A DNA stretch of 64,000 nt from Paracoccaceae bacterium (GCA_006226775.1 SBGD01000083.1:21586-85585); one strand, 5' to 3'. Counted from the first letter of the stretch, positions 47,519-57,897 are shown. Notes: generated by a model from the sequence alone, not told the origin. Made by a program: numbers and translations.

Positions 47519-49477
47519 ATGGCAGACGATCTCCTCACTCCGGTGAACACTTCCGATTACGACGCCTCGCATATCGAGGTTCTCGAAGGGCTCGAGCCGG
47601 TGCGCAAACGCCCCGGCATGTATATCGGCGGCACCGATGAACGCGCGCTGCACCACCTTGTGGCCGAAGTGCTCGACAACTCGATGGACGAGGCCGTCGC
47701 CGGCCATGCCAACCGCATCGAGGTGGAACTGCACGACGACTACGCCATCACCATCCGCGACAATGGCCGCGGCATCCCGATCGACCCGCACCCGAAATTC
47801 CCCGAAAAGTCGGCGCTCGAGGTCATACTTTGCACGCTGCACGCCGGCGGCAAGTTCTCGGGCGACGCCTACGAGACCTCCGGCGGCTTGCACGGCGTCG
47901 GCGCCTCGGTGGTCAATGCGCTGTCGGACTCCATGGTGGTCCAGGTCGCCCGCAACAAGGAGCTTTACGAGCAGCGCTTTTCCCGCGGCATCCCGCTGGG
48001 CCCGGTCAAGAAGGTCGGCGCGGCGCCCAACCGCCGCGGCACCTCCGTGACCTTCCACGCCGACGAGGAGATCTTTCACAAGCACCGCTTCAAGCCCGCC
48101 CGCCTGCTCAAGATGGTGCGCTCCAAGGCCTATCTCTTCTCTGGCGTCGAGATCCGCTGGAAGTCCGCCATCGACGACGGCGAGACGCCCACCGAGGCCA
48201 CCTTCCACTTCCCCGGCGGGCTGGCCGATTACCTGACCGAGACCCTGGGCACGGCCTCGACCTATGCCGACAAACCCTTCGCCGGGCTGGTGGATTTCCG
48301 CGAGAAATTCAACACCCCGGGCAAGGTCGAATGGGCGATCAACTGGACGCCCGCGCGCGACGGTTTCATCCAGTCCTATTGCAACACCGTGCCCACCCCC
48401 GAGGGCGGCACCCATGAGGCCGGCTTCTGGGCCGCGATCCTCAAGGGCATCCGCGCCTATGGCGAATTGTCCAACAACCGCAAGGCGGCGCAGATCACCC
48501 GCGACGACCTGATCACCGGCGGCTGCGCGCTTGTCTCGTGCTTCATCCGCGAGCCGGAATTCGTCGGCCAGACCAAGGACCGGCTGGCCACCACCGAGGC
48601 CGCGCGCCTGGTGGAAAGCGCCGTGCGCGACCATTTCGACCACTGGCTGACCTCCGACACCAAGAGCGCCGGCGCGATCCTCGATTTCCTCGTGCTGCGC
48701 GCCGAGGAACGGCTGAAACGGCGCCAGGAGAAGGAGACCGCCCGCAAGTCGGCCACCAAGAAGCTGCGCCTGCCCGGCAAGCTGGTGGATTGCTCGGCCA
48801 CCTCGCGCGAGGGCACGGAGCTCTTCATCGTCGAGGGCGATTCGGCCGGCGGATCGGCCAAGATGGCGCGCGATCGCAAGACCCAGGCGCTGCTGCCGCT
48901 GCGCGGCAAGATCCTCAACGTGCTGGGGGCGGCCTCCTCCAAGCTGGGCTCGAACGCCGAGATCTCGGATCTCTCGCAGGCGCTTGGCGTGGGTCTCGGC
49001 TCGCGCTTTGCCATCGACGATCTGCGCTACGAGAAGATCATCATCATGACCGACGCCGATGTCGACGGCGCGCATATCGCGGCGCTCCTGATGACCTTCT
49101 TCTTCACCCAGATGCGGCCGCTGATCGACAATGGCCACCTCTACCTTGCCTGCCCGCCCCTGTTCCGGCTGACCCAGGGGGCGAAGCGGGTCTATTGCCT
49201 CGACGAGGCCGAGCGCGATCTCTGGCTCGAGAAGGGTCTGGGCGGCAAGGGGCAGATCGCGGTGTCGCGCTTCAAGGGTCTGGGCGAGATGGACGCGAAG
49301 GATCTCAAGGACACCACGATGAACCCGGCGACCCGGAAACTGATCCGGGTGTCGATCGACGAGGACGAGCCGGGCGAGACCGGGGATCTCGTGGAGCGGC
49401 TGATGGGCAAGAAGCCGGAGAAACGCTTCGAGTATATCCAGGAGAATGCGAGGTTTGTTGAGGAGTTGGATGTTTAG
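47519..49477 (+). CDS. parE: DNA topoisomerase IV subunit B
   Basis: RKRPGMYIGGTDERALHHLVAEVLDNSMDEA; GLHGVGASVVNALS; IVEGDSAGGSAKMARDRKTQALLPLRGKILNV. Confidence 0.93.
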   Translation: MADDLLTPVNTSDYDASHIEVLEGLEPVRKRPGMYIGGTDERALHHLVAEVLDNSMDEAVAGHANRIEVELHDDYAITIRDNGRGIPIDPHPKFPEKSALEVILCTLHAGGKFSGDAYETSGGLHGVGASVVNALSDSMVVQVARNKELYEQRFSRGIPLGPVKKVGAAPNRRGTSVTFHADEEIFHKHRFKPARLLKMVRSKAYLFSGVEIRWKSAIDDGETPTEATFHFPGGLADYLTETLGTASTYADKPFAGLVDFREKFNTPGKVEWAINWTPARDGFIQSYCNTVPTPEGGTHEAGFWAAILKGIRAYGELSNNRKAAQITRDDLITGGCALVSCFIREPEFVGQTKDRLATTEAARLVESAVRDHFDHWLTSDTKSAGAILDFLVLRAEERLKRRQEKETARKSATKKLRLPGKLVDCSATSREGTELFIVEGDSAGGSAKMARDRKTQALLPLRGKILNVLGAASSKLGSNAEISDLSQALGVGLGSRFAIDDLRYEKIIIMTDADVDGAHIAALLMTFFFTQMRPLIDNGHLYLACPPLFRLTQGAKRVYCLDEAERDLWLEKGLGGKGQIAVSRFKGLGEMDAKDLKDTTMNPATRKLIRVSIDEDEPGETGDLVERLMGKKPEKRFEYIQENARFVEELDV

Positions 49478-49489
49478 ACTAGAAATGAA

Positions 49490-49996
49490 ATGGAAAGCCT
49501 AACGAGCTTATTCACCTCGATTAGCAACTTCGCACCGCGTGCCGCATGGACCGCCTTTCTGGCATCCGGCGCTCTGATTTTCGCACCAGCTAGTTGGCTA
49601 GAATTATTGGGCGTTCTCTCTTTTCAAGAAGATTTCAAAGGGTTGTTTGGCATTATCTTCTTGATATCCGCGGCAAGCTGTTTCGTGCAGACGACCAATA
49701 TCGCATCTAAAAAATTGAAGAAAAGTTGGGATAAAATTTTATACAGACGAGTTACACTACATTTTTTGAAGCACCTAACTCAGGAAGAAAAGACTTGTTT
49801 GCGCGAGTTTATTGAACGCGATACGTCAACTATTTCACTACCCTACAATCATGGAGTAGCTGGCTCGTTGGAAGCCAAAAATATAATCTTCCGATCTTCC
49901 AACGTGTCTACGCACTTCACGAGTTTTCCATACACTCTGCAACCTGTCGCACAAAACCTCATCAAACAAAACCCACATTTAATTTTGGCTGACTGA
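49490..49996 (+). CDS. SieB-like superinfection exclusion family protein
   Basis: Two N-terminal TM segments (LASGALIFAPASWLELLGVL; GLFGIIFLISAASCFVQ), then a soluble domain with EEKTCLREFI; visibly AT-rich versus flanks. Confidence 0.65.
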   Translation: MESLTSLFTSISNFAPRAAWTAFLASGALIFAPASWLELLGVLSFQEDFKGLFGIIFLISAASCFVQTTNIASKKLKKSWDKILYRRVTLHFLKHLTQEEKTCLREFIERDTSTISLPYNHGVAGSLEAKNIIFRSSNVSTHFTSFPYTLQPVAQNLIKQNPHLILAD

Positions 49997-50028
49997 ACGA
50001 AAACTCAAGGCAGTATATCCCGACGCAA

Positions 50029-50171
50029 GCCGGGCCAGCGCCTGCCCGCGGGATGGCGCTGCAACGGGGATGCTGCGCGCTTTATGCCGGCCACGTCCGG
50101 GCGAGCTCCGAGCGAGGCACCAAGCCCAGCCAAAGCGCCAGCCCGGTGGGGCGGGCAGGCGCTGGCCCGGC
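50029..50171. repeat. Region bounded by a 21-bp perfect inverted repeat
   Basis: GCCGGGCCAGCGCCTGCCCGC (50029-50049) and its reverse complement GCGGGCAGGCGCTGGCCCGGC (50151-50171). Confidence 0.8.
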
Positions 50172-50236
50172 GGCCTTCGGCCTTGTTCCGGGCCGGGATC
50201 AGCCGACGCGACGGCCTGTGTCCGAAAGCGCCCTCC

Positions 50237-50482
50237 TCAGCCGTCGCAGGCGCATCCCGGCCCGACCCTGCAGGACTTGGTGCGCGAAATGCAGGAATTC
50301 CCGCAGGCTTTGCCTTTGCGGCAGGTCTTGCAGCAGGATTGATAGGTCCGCGTCGCGGACTGCAACACCTCGATCCTGAGCAGCAAAGACCCCGGATCGA
50401 CAAGAGTCTTTTTCGGCGCATCGGCCAGAAGAAGCCCCGGGGCGGCAAGCATGAAAAAGACTGCAGCCAATAAACGTTTCAT
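50237..50482 (-). CDS. Small exported Cys-rich protein
   Basis: Signal peptide MKRLLAAVFFMLAAPGLLLA; SCCKTCRKGKACGNSCISRTKSCRVGPGCACDG. Confidence 0.75.
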   Translation of the reverse strand: MKRLLAAVFFMLAAPGLLLADAPKKTLVDPGSLLLRIEVLQSATRTYQSCCKTCRKGKACGNSCISRTKSCRVGPGCACDG

Positions 50483-50762
50483 GATTTCACCGGAAATAGC
50501 GCCACCCGGACCAGGCTACGCCGATCTTCACGATTCGTTAACGATATTCAGGTATCGGGCCGCGGCCCAACCGGACTCAAATCAAATCTCTTGCCGGACA
50601 CATGGCGCAGGCGTAGATTGCGACCCGCAGGCCAAGGGTGCGACTCACCCGCCCTGCCGCCTCCCATGGATCATCGCCCCGTCGCAGCGGGCAACCCTGA
50701 TCGCCTGACGATGCGACTGCTCGTGGCGATCCCCGCCACGGGACCTTCCCCGGAGATCCCCC

Positions 50763-50891
50763 ATGTCCAAGCAGAAAAACCGCGGCAACAAAGAAGCCAA
50801 GAAACCGAAACAGGAAAAGCCCAAGGTGCTGGCCACCGCCAATTCCAACCTCGGCAAACCGCTCAATATCGGCGGCAAGAAAACCAAGTGA
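50763..50891 (+). CDS. Small basic conserved-type protein (42 aa)
   Basis: GGAGATCCCC upstream of ATG; MSKQKNRGNKEAKKPKQEKPKVLATANSNLGKPLNIGGKKTK. Confidence 0.6.
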   Translation: MSKQKNRGNKEAKKPKQEKPKVLATANSNLGKPLNIGGKKTK

Positions 50892-51430
50892 CGCGCGAGG
50901 CGCCGGGCGGGATCAGCCATGAGCGACCCGCTCCGGGGCCGAAGTGTCCGGTGGCCGCCCTGGCCGGGCCGCTCCAGGGGTGCGCCCCGGGGGCGGATCA
51001 CTCATCGCGTCGTCGTGATCCAGGCGCCCTGGCGCAAGCGCGCAAAGCCGCAATCGGGACCTATCCGGAAGGATAGGCCCGTTGCCGCAGGTCTGACAAT
51101 GATGCGAGGCGCGCGGGATCGTTGCCGGATCCTGCGCGGCGCGTGATGCGTATTGCCCGGAGGTTCTGGCGGCGATACGCAACATTGCCTGCGTGAGGAC
51201 GGCGCGGCAGTGGTCGGGTGCGGTTTTTCGGTCGGAGCAAGGAAGGGGCGCTGCCCCTCGGCCTGCGGCCTCACCCCGGAGTTTACCGGGCAAGATGAAG
51301 CACAAGCGCCGCGTCGGGGCCAGGGGGCGCAAGGATCCGGTGGGTCTGGCCCTCAAACAGACGACCCCCGCCGGGTGGGCCGACGGGGGGTCTTGCGATC
51401 CGGGCGGACCGCCATCGTTGTTCGTGAAGC

Positions 51431-51721
51431 TTACGCCTCGGCGGCTTGGGCTTTCAGGATCTCTTTCTTGACCTTCAGCGCGCCGTCGGACAGTTCGGCG
51501 TCCTTGGCCTTGGCCAGGAACTTGTCCAGCCCGCCGCGGTGATCGACCGAGCGCAGGGCCGAGGTCGAGATCCGCAGCTTGATGCCGCGCTGCAGGGTTT
51601 CGGACTGCAGCGTCACGTCGTTCAGGTTGGGCAGGAAACGACGTCGGGTCTTGTTGTTGGCGTGGCTGACATTGTTGCCAGTCATCGGGCCTTTTCCGGT
51701 CAGTTCGCAGCGGCGCGCCAT
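51431..51721 (-). CDS. rpmB: 50S ribosomal protein L28
   Basis: [33 protein letters not shown]. Confidence 0.97.
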   Translation of the reverse strand: MARRCELTGKGPMTGNNVSHANNKTRRRFLPNLNDVTLQSETLQRGIKLRISTSALRSVDHRGGLDKFLAKAKDAELSDGALKVKKEILKAQAAEA

Positions 51722-51853
51722 GGGATCATCCTCGTCTGTGGTGCGGGACAAAGGACCCCTTGGCCCGCAGGCGCCCCGCAAATATCAAAGGGCGCCGCTT
51801 AGGCCGCGCCCGGAATCTGGTTCGCAGGCTATTACGCGGGGACGGGGCGGCCG

Positions 51854-52681
51854 TCAAGGGGCTGTCTGGCCGGGGCTGGCGCTTTGGCCGCTTGTTTGCG
51901 CCTGCAACTGCGCGGCGCGGCGCAGGGCCTCGTCGGCCAGCGCGCCGTGGCCGGTCTTGCGCGCGCGCTGGGCCAGGTGGCGCCAGTATTTCACGCTCTG
52001 GCGCCGCGCGTTGCGGTGCAGCATCAACACCCGGCGCAGCGGCACCTCCGCCTTGGTCAGCTGCGCCTGCAACTTGCCGAAGCGCCCGGCCTCGCCCAGC
52101 ACGCCGGTGGCCGGGTGGCCGCCCGCCGCCAAGCGCGCGAGGCGCAGCGCCGGAAAGGCCGCCTGGATCAGGCGGGCATTGCCCAGGTCGAGCGGGCGGA
52201 AGGGATCTGCCAGGATCACCCCCGAGAGATCGGTGCCGCGGCGCGCCAGGTCGCCGAGATCGGCATCGAAGCCCGCGGCGCAATCGCGGTAGCGGCGGTC
52301 GAAGGGCACATGCGCGGGCGCGATGGAATATTGCGGCGAGACGGCAATGACCTGGGCCAGCCGCAGCGCGGCGGCAAAGCGGAACACCGCGTAGCCGCCC
52401 ATGGAAAAGCCCATGGCGCAGGCGTGATCGAAGCCCCGGGCGAAATCCGCCAACACGGATTCCAGCGCCTCGGTCTCGGCATTGATGTACCAGTCGTTCC
52501 AGCGCGCCTGCAGATGCAGGTGGGTCATGCCCTTGCCGGTGAAGCTGCGCACCGGGCGGGGATCGGCGAAAGCTCCGGGCGTGTCGAGCCGCTGGCGGAA
52601 GCTGACGAAAAGCCGGCGCTGCCCGGGGTTGAACACGCTGGCGCGGATCAGATCGCCGTCGAACAGCCGCGCGGGCCTCAT
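51854..52681 (-). CDS. Alpha/beta-hydrolase-fold protein, hypothetical
   Basis: CAMGFSMGGYAVFRFAAAL nucleophile elbow. Confidence 0.65.
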   Translation of the reverse strand: MRPARLFDGDLIRASVFNPGQRRLFVSFRQRLDTPGAFADPRPVRSFTGKGMTHLHLQARWNDWYINAETEALESVLADFARGFDHACAMGFSMGGYAVFRFAAALRLAQVIAVSPQYSIAPAHVPFDRRYRDCAAGFDADLGDLARRGTDLSGVILADPFRPLDLGNARLIQAAFPALRLARLAAGGHPATGVLGEAGRFGKLQAQLTKAEVPLRRVLMLHRNARRQSVKYWRHLAQRARKTGHGALADEALRRAAQLQAQTSGQSASPGQTAP

Positions 52682-53658
52682 TGGTCGAGGTGCCTGTCCA
52701 GCATGTGCTGCGCCGCGCGCGCCGGGGTGGTCGCGCCCGAGGCGACCTCGTCGGAGAGCCGCGCCATGGCCGCGCGCGCTTCGGGCCGCTCGAGCCGGGC
52801 CAGCAGCGCCTGGCGGACCTCCTCGGCGAACCAGTAGCGCGCCTGGGCGGCGCGGCGGGCGTCGAAATGCCCGGTCTCGCGGCGCCAGTCGACCAGCGCC
52901 TGCATCTCGTCCCAGGCCTTTTCCAGCCCCTGCTCTTCCAGCGCCGAGACGGTCAGCGCCTTGGGAAAGCCCTCCGGGTCCTGCGGCCGCTTGCGCAAGA
53001 GCCGCAGCGCCCCGGCGTAGTCCGAGCGGGTGCGCATCGCGGCGGGCTTGAGATCGCCATCGGCCTTGTTGACGAGGATCAGGTCGGCCATCTCCATGAT
53101 GCCGCGCTTTACGCCCTGCAACTCGTCGCCCCCCGCAGGCGCCAGCAGCAGCACGAAGAGATCCGACATCTCGGCCACCACGGTTTCCGACTGGCCCACC
53201 CCCACGGTCTCGATCAGCACCACGTCGAAGCCCGCCGCCTCGCAGAGCGCCACGGCTTCGCGGGTGCGCCGCGCCACGCCGCCCAGGTGGGTCTGGCTGG
53301 GCGAGGGCCGGATGAAGGCGCCCGGATCGCGGCTGAGTTGCTCCATCCGCGTCTTGTCACCGAGGATCGACCCGCCCGAGCGCGCCGAGGAGGGATCGAC
53401 CGCCAGCACCGCCACCTTCAGCCCGCGGCCCGTGAGCATCAGCCCGAAGCTCTCGATGAAGGTGGATTTGCCCACGCCGGGCGTGCCCGAAAGCCCGATG
53501 CGCAGCGCCTGCCGCCCGGCCTTGCGCAGCGCCTCCATCAACTCGGTGGCCAAGGCGCGGTGATCCTCGCGGCCGCTTTCGATCAGCGTGATGGCCCGGG
53601 CCAGGGCCCGCCGCTCGCCCCGCGTCACCCGCTCTGCAAGACCGGAAATGTCCATCTG
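52678..53658 (-). CDS. meaB: Methylmalonyl-CoA mutase-associated GTPase MeaB
   Basis: GLSGTPGVGKSTFIESFG; VDPSSARSGGSILGDKTRM; ETVGVGQSE. Confidence 0.93.
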   Translation of the reverse strand, partial: QMDISGLAERVTRGERRALARAITLIESGREDHRALATELMEALRKAGRQALRIGLSGTPGVGKSTFIESFGLMLTGRGLKVAVLAVDPSSARSGGSILGDKTRMEQLSRDPGAFIRPSPSQTHLGGVARRTREAVALCEAAGFDVVLIETVGVGQSETVVAEMSDLFVLLLAPAGGDELQGVKRGIMEMADLILVNKADGDLKPAAMRTRSDYAGALRLLRKRPQDPEGFPKALTVSALEEQGLEKAWDEMQALVDWRRETGHFDARRAAQARYWFAEEVRQALLARLERPEARAAMARLSDEVASGATTPARAAQHMLDRHLDQ

Positions 53659-53834
53659 TGCCCTCACCTCGCTTCACCGGCGTGTTTCCGCACAGCCACG
53701 GCCCGCCTTTGGGCGGTCTGCCGCGTGCCGCCACGCCGCGTCCCTGCCCGGTCTGGCTTTTTCTGCACGCCGCTGGCTCTGTAGTCCAGAGCATCGGGCC
53801 GATTCCCCGATCCGGAACCAGGAACCAGCACCAG

Positions 53835-54548
53835 ATGAGGCGGCAACTTTTCGCCACCGGCCTGAGCTTCGGGCTCATGGTCAGCCAGGCATGTGCGGCG
53901 CAGCCGGTGCAGGACGCGGGCCGATTCGACGTGTTCTTCGCCGGGCTAAAAGCGGGCGAAGTGCAGTACAGCCTCGAGCAGGAGGCCGGGCGCTACAGCG
54001 CCACCGGCCGGGTGAAGGCCTCGGGCCTTGTCGCCGCCTTTGCCGATTTCGCCCTGCGCGCCGAGGTGAGCGGCGCGGTCGCGGGCCCCACCCTCGCCCC
54101 CCGACGCTATGCCGCCACCCTCGGCAAGGAGGGCGCCCGCAAGGAGCGGGTCATCGACTGGTCCGGCGCCCTGCCGAGGCTGGAGAGTAGCGAGGCGCCG
54201 GGGACGCACTGGGCCGATCCGGGGCTGCAGGGCGATGCGCTCGATCCCCTGACCGCGTTCTGGCTGCTGGTGCGGGACCGTCAGGGCGCCGATCCCTGCA
54301 GCCTTGAGCTGCGCTATTTCGATGGCGCGCGGCGGGTGCGGCTGGTCACCGGCGCGCCGCGCCCGGTGGACAAGGGCATGGCCTGCTCGGGCGATTACAT
54401 CCGCGAGGACGGCTTTGCCGAGACCGCCGCCGACAGCGCGCCCGCCGACCGCTTTACCCTGATCTACCGGCCCAGGGACAGGCATTGGAAGTTGGCGCGG
54501 ATCGAGATCGACACGCGGCGCGGCCCGGCCCTGCTGATCCGCCGCTGA
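53835..54548 (+). CDS. DUF3108-type exported protein
   Basis: Signal peptide; FDVFFAGLKAGEVQYSLEQEAGRYSATGRVKASGL; C-terminal DRHWKLARIEI. Confidence 0.7.
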   Translation: MRRQLFATGLSFGLMVSQACAAQPVQDAGRFDVFFAGLKAGEVQYSLEQEAGRYSATGRVKASGLVAAFADFALRAEVSGAVAGPTLAPRRYAATLGKEGARKERVIDWSGALPRLESSEAPGTHWADPGLQGDALDPLTAFWLLVRDRQGADPCSLELRYFDGARRVRLVTGAPRPVDKGMACSGDYIREDGFAETAADSAPADRFTLIYRPRDRHWKLARIEIDTRRGPALLIRR

Positions 54549-54599
54549 GCGGTGAAAAGCGCCGTGGACGCGCGCCGCGGGCTGGGCGATAAGACTCCC

Positions 54600-57092
54600 G
54601 TGACGACACCTGCGCCCCTTCCCATCGACGATGCGCTGCCGGATGTGCTGGCGGCGGTGCGGGCCCATGGCCGCGTCGTGCTGCAGGCGCCGCCGGGCGC
54701 GGGCAAGACGACGCGGGTGCCGCTGGCCCTGCTCGAGGCCGGCGTGATCCGCGGCCGGATCGTGATGCTGGAGCCGCGGCGGCTGGCCGCGCGGGCGGCG
54801 GCCGAGCGGATGGCCGACACCCTGGGCGAGCCTGTGGGCGCGCGCATCGGCTACCGCATCCGCGGCGAGTCCAGGACCTCGCGCGGGACAAGGATCGAGG
54901 TGGTGACCGAGGGTATCCTCACCCGGATGATCCAGTCCGACCCCGAGCTTTCCGGGGTGGGCGCGGTGATCTTCGACGAATTTCATGAACGATCCCTGAA
55001 CGCCGATCTCGGGTTGGCGCTCTGTCTCGAGATCGCCGGTGCCCTGCGCGACGACCTCTGCCTCGTGGTGATGTCGGCCACGCTCGATGCCGCGCCGGTG
55101 GCCGCGCTGATGGGCGATGCCCCGGTGGTGACCTCGCAAGGGCGCGCCTTTCCGGTCGAGACCCGCTGGCTCGACAGGCCGCCGCCGCCGCGCCAGCGCC
55201 TGGCCGAGACCTGCGCCGAGCTGGTGGAGCGCGCAGTGCGCGAGACGACCGGCGGCGTGCTGGTCTTCCTGCCCGGCGAGGGCGAGATCCGCCGCTGCCA
55301 GGGGTTGCTCCAGGGCCGCCTGCCGGGGGACTGCCGCCTCCATCCGCTCTACGGCGCCCTGCCCTTTGCCCGCCAGCGCGCGGCGATCCGGCCCGAGGCG
55401 GAGGGGCGCAAGGTGGTGCTGGCCACCTCCATCGCCGAGACCTCGCTGACCATCGAGGATATCCGCGTGGTGGTCGATGCCGGCCGGGCGCGGCGCGCGC
55501 GCTTCGATCCGGGATCGGGCATGTCGCGGCTGGTGACCGAGCGGGTGAGCCGCGCCGAGGCCACGCAAAGGGCGGGGCGCGCGGGCCGGGTGGCGGAGGG
55601 CACCTGCTACCGGATGTGGACCCGCGGCGAGGACGGCGCCCTGCCCGCCTTTGCCCCGGCCGAGATCGAGGTGGCCGACCTGGCCGGGCTGGCGCTGGAA
55701 CTGGCGCTCTGGGGCGGCACGGTCGAGGCGATGCCGCTGCTGACCCCGCCCAACCCCGGCGGCTGGGCCGAGGCGCAGGCGCTGCTGCGGATGCTGGGCG
55801 CGCTGGATGCGGGCAACCGGATCACCGCCCATGGGCGGGTGCTGGCCGGCCTGCCGCTGCATCCGCGGCTGGCGCATATGCTGGCGCTGGCCGGGCCCGG
55901 GGCGGCGGTGCTGGCCGCGCTACTGGCCGACCGCGATCCCTTGCGCGGCGCGCCTGTGGACCTGACCCTGCGGCTGGACGCACTGCGCGACCCGGCGGGG
56001 TTCGGCGCCCGCCACGGCGGCGAGATCCACCGCCCAGCCCTCGACCGCATCGGGCAGGAGGCGAAACGGCTGGCCCGGCAGGCGAAGACCGCCCGCAAGG
56101 GCGTGATGAGCCTCGCCCCCGACAGCGCCCCCGACCAGGCCCCGACCGCCGCGCAGATGGCCGCGCTGGCCTACCCCGACCGGATCGGCCAGCGCCGCAA
56201 GGGCGATGCCCCGCGCTACGTGCTGACCGGCGGCAAGGGCGCGGTGATGGACCCCGCCGATCCGCTGGCCGGGCAAAGGCTGATCGTGGTCACCGACACC
56301 GACGGCAACCCGCGCGAAGCCCGCATCCGCCATGCCATCGCCATCACCGAGGGCGAGGTCCGCGCGCTCTTTGCCGAGAGCCTCGCCTGGCACGATACCT
56401 GCGCCTGGTCCCGGCGCGAGCGGCGCGTCGTGGCCCGCCAGCAGGAACGCCTCGGCCAGATCATCCTGCAGGACCGGATCTGGAAGGATGCCCCCGCCGA
56501 GGCCATCTCCCGCGCCATGCTGGACGGGGTGCGCGAACTGGGCCTGCTGCCCTCGACGCGCGCCGCCCGGCTCATCGCCCGGATTCGCGTCGCCCGGGCC
56601 GGCGGGCTGGACCTGCCGGATGTCTCGGAGGCGGCGCTGATCGACTCTTTGGAGGACTGGCTGCTGCCCTTTCTCGACGGCGTGAAGACCGCCGATCACT
56701 GGAAGGGCTTCGACATCCACGACGCGCTTCTGGCGCGGCTCGACTGGAACCAGCAGCAGGCGCTGGCCCGCGCGGTGCCGGCCAGCTTCACCACCCCGCT
56801 CGGCCGCAAGATCCCGATCGACTATTCCGGCGAGCACCCGGAGATCACCCTGCGCCTGCAGGAGATGTTCGGCCAGACCGAGCATCCGACCGTCGCCGGC
56901 CAGCCGCTGCGCGTGACCCTGCTGTCGCCCGCCCAGCGCCCGGTGCAGACCACGCTGGACATCCCCGGGTTCTGGGACAGCTCCTACGCCGATGTCCGCC
57001 GCGACATGCGCGGCCGCTATCCCCGCCACCCCTGGCCAGAAGACCCGCGCGAGGCCGACCCGACCCTGCGCGTGAAACGCCGCGGAACCTGA
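54600..57092 (+). CDS. hrpB: ATP-dependent helicase HrpB
   Basis: QAPPGAGKTTRVPLALL; FDEFHERSLNADLGLAL; TSIAETSLTIEDIRVVVDAG; DYSGEHPEI. GTG start at 54600 preferred over GTG at 54552. Confidence 0.92.
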   Translation: MTTPAPLPIDDALPDVLAAVRAHGRVVLQAPPGAGKTTRVPLALLEAGVIRGRIVMLEPRRLAARAAAERMADTLGEPVGARIGYRIRGESRTSRGTRIEVVTEGILTRMIQSDPELSGVGAVIFDEFHERSLNADLGLALCLEIAGALRDDLCLVVMSATLDAAPVAALMGDAPVVTSQGRAFPVETRWLDRPPPPRQRLAETCAELVERAVRETTGGVLVFLPGEGEIRRCQGLLQGRLPGDCRLHPLYGALPFARQRAAIRPEAEGRKVVLATSIAETSLTIEDIRVVVDAGRARRARFDPGSGMSRLVTERVSRAEATQRAGRAGRVAEGTCYRMWTRGEDGALPAFAPAEIEVADLAGLALELALWGGTVEAMPLLTPPNPGGWAEAQALLRMLGALDAGNRITAHGRVLAGLPLHPRLAHMLALAGPGAAVLAALLADRDPLRGAPVDLTLRLDALRDPAGFGARHGGEIHRPALDRIGQEAKRLARQAKTARKGVMSLAPDSAPDQAPTAAQMAALAYPDRIGQRRKGDAPRYVLTGGKGAVMDPADPLAGQRLIVVTDTDGNPREARIRHAIAITEGEVRALFAESLAWHDTCAWSRRERRVVARQQERLGQIILQDRIWKDAPAEAISRAMLDGVRELGLLPSTRAARLIARIRVARAGGLDLPDVSEAALIDSLEDWLLPFLDGVKTADHWKGFDIHDALLARLDWNQQQALARAVPASFTTPLGRKIPIDYSGEHPEITLRLQEMFGQTEHPTVAGQPLRVTLLSPAQRPVQTTLDIPGFWDSSYADVRRDMRGRYPRHPWPEDPREADPTLRVKRRGT

Positions 57093-57122
57093 CGGCATTC
57101 GCCCGGCACCGCCATGCCTCGT

Positions 57123-57171
57123 AGGCCGGGCTTCAGCCCGGCGACCGTCCTGCCGGGCTGAAGCCCGGCCT
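57123..57171. repeat. Paired self-complementary hairpins between convergent genes
   Basis: AGGCCGGGCTTCAGCCCGGC ... GCCGGGCTGAAGCCCGGCCT. Confidence 0.8.
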
Positions 57172-57209
57172 GCATCATCGCCTCCAAGACCCGCTTCGGG
57201 CCAGCCCGG

Positions 57210-57797
57210 TCACGCCCCCACGGCGCGGCGCACCATGTCCCAGTACATCGTCTGCACCTCGTCCAGCGACAACCTCCCGCCGGGGCGGTACCAGGTGTTC
57301 ACGCCGTTCAGCATGGCAATCACCGCCAGCGTGGCGATCTTGAGATCGGGCACCTCGAAGACCCCCGCCGCCACACCGTCGCGCAGGATGTGTTCCAGCT
57401 CATCCTCGTAGGCCCGGCGCAGGCGCTCGATCACCGCGAAGTTCTCGGGCTCGAGGTTGCGCAGCTCCATGTAGGAGATGAAGATCGCATCCGGCCGCTC
57501 GACGTTGAAGCGGATGTGAAAGCGGGTGAACCTGGCCAGCCGGTCCAGCGGCGCGCCGCCCGCGCCCTCGTCGTCCCAGGCGGCGAGCAATTCGTCCATG
57601 TGCCCCTTGAGCAGCGAATAGAGCAGGCTCTGCTTGTCCGGCGTGTAGTTGTAGAGCGCCCCGGCCTGCACACCCACCTCAGCCGCGATCTGGCGCATCG
57701 AGACCGCGGCAAACCCGTGCCTGGCGAACAGCCGCAAGGCTGCGGCGCGGACCCGCGGGCCGGTGATGTCGGAATGCGAGCCTTGTGTGCGTGCCAT
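57210..57797 (-). CDS. TetR/AcrR-family regulator
   Basis: RVRAAALRLFARHGFAAVSMRQIAAEVGVQAGALYNYTPDKQSLL. Confidence 0.93.
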   Translation of the reverse strand: MARTQGSHSDITGPRVRAAALRLFARHGFAAVSMRQIAAEVGVQAGALYNYTPDKQSLLYSLLKGHMDELLAAWDDEGAGGAPLDRLARFTRFHIRFNVERPDAIFISYMELRNLEPENFAVIERLRRAYEDELEHILRDGVAAGVFEVPDLKIATLAVIAMLNGVNTWYRPGGRLSLDEVQTMYWDMVRRAVGA

Positions 57798-57812
57798 GAC
57801 ACATTCTAGAAC

Positions 57813-57826
57813 TGAACGCTTGTTCA
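57813..57826. promoter_or_regulatory. Candidate TetR-family operator
   Basis: TGAAC-GCTT-GTTCA palindrome just upstream of the TetR start. Confidence 0.45.
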
Positions 57827-57897
57827 AATCAATCGCCAATCCTTGTCCTTGCCCCCGCCATGCGGCATGACAGGGGCACGCCATCTTCGGAGCCCTC

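Noticed and set aside
49490-49996. Prophage remnant around the SieB-like gene
   Set aside because: No integrase, repressor or structural genes in the flanks; called as a solitary accessory gene instead.
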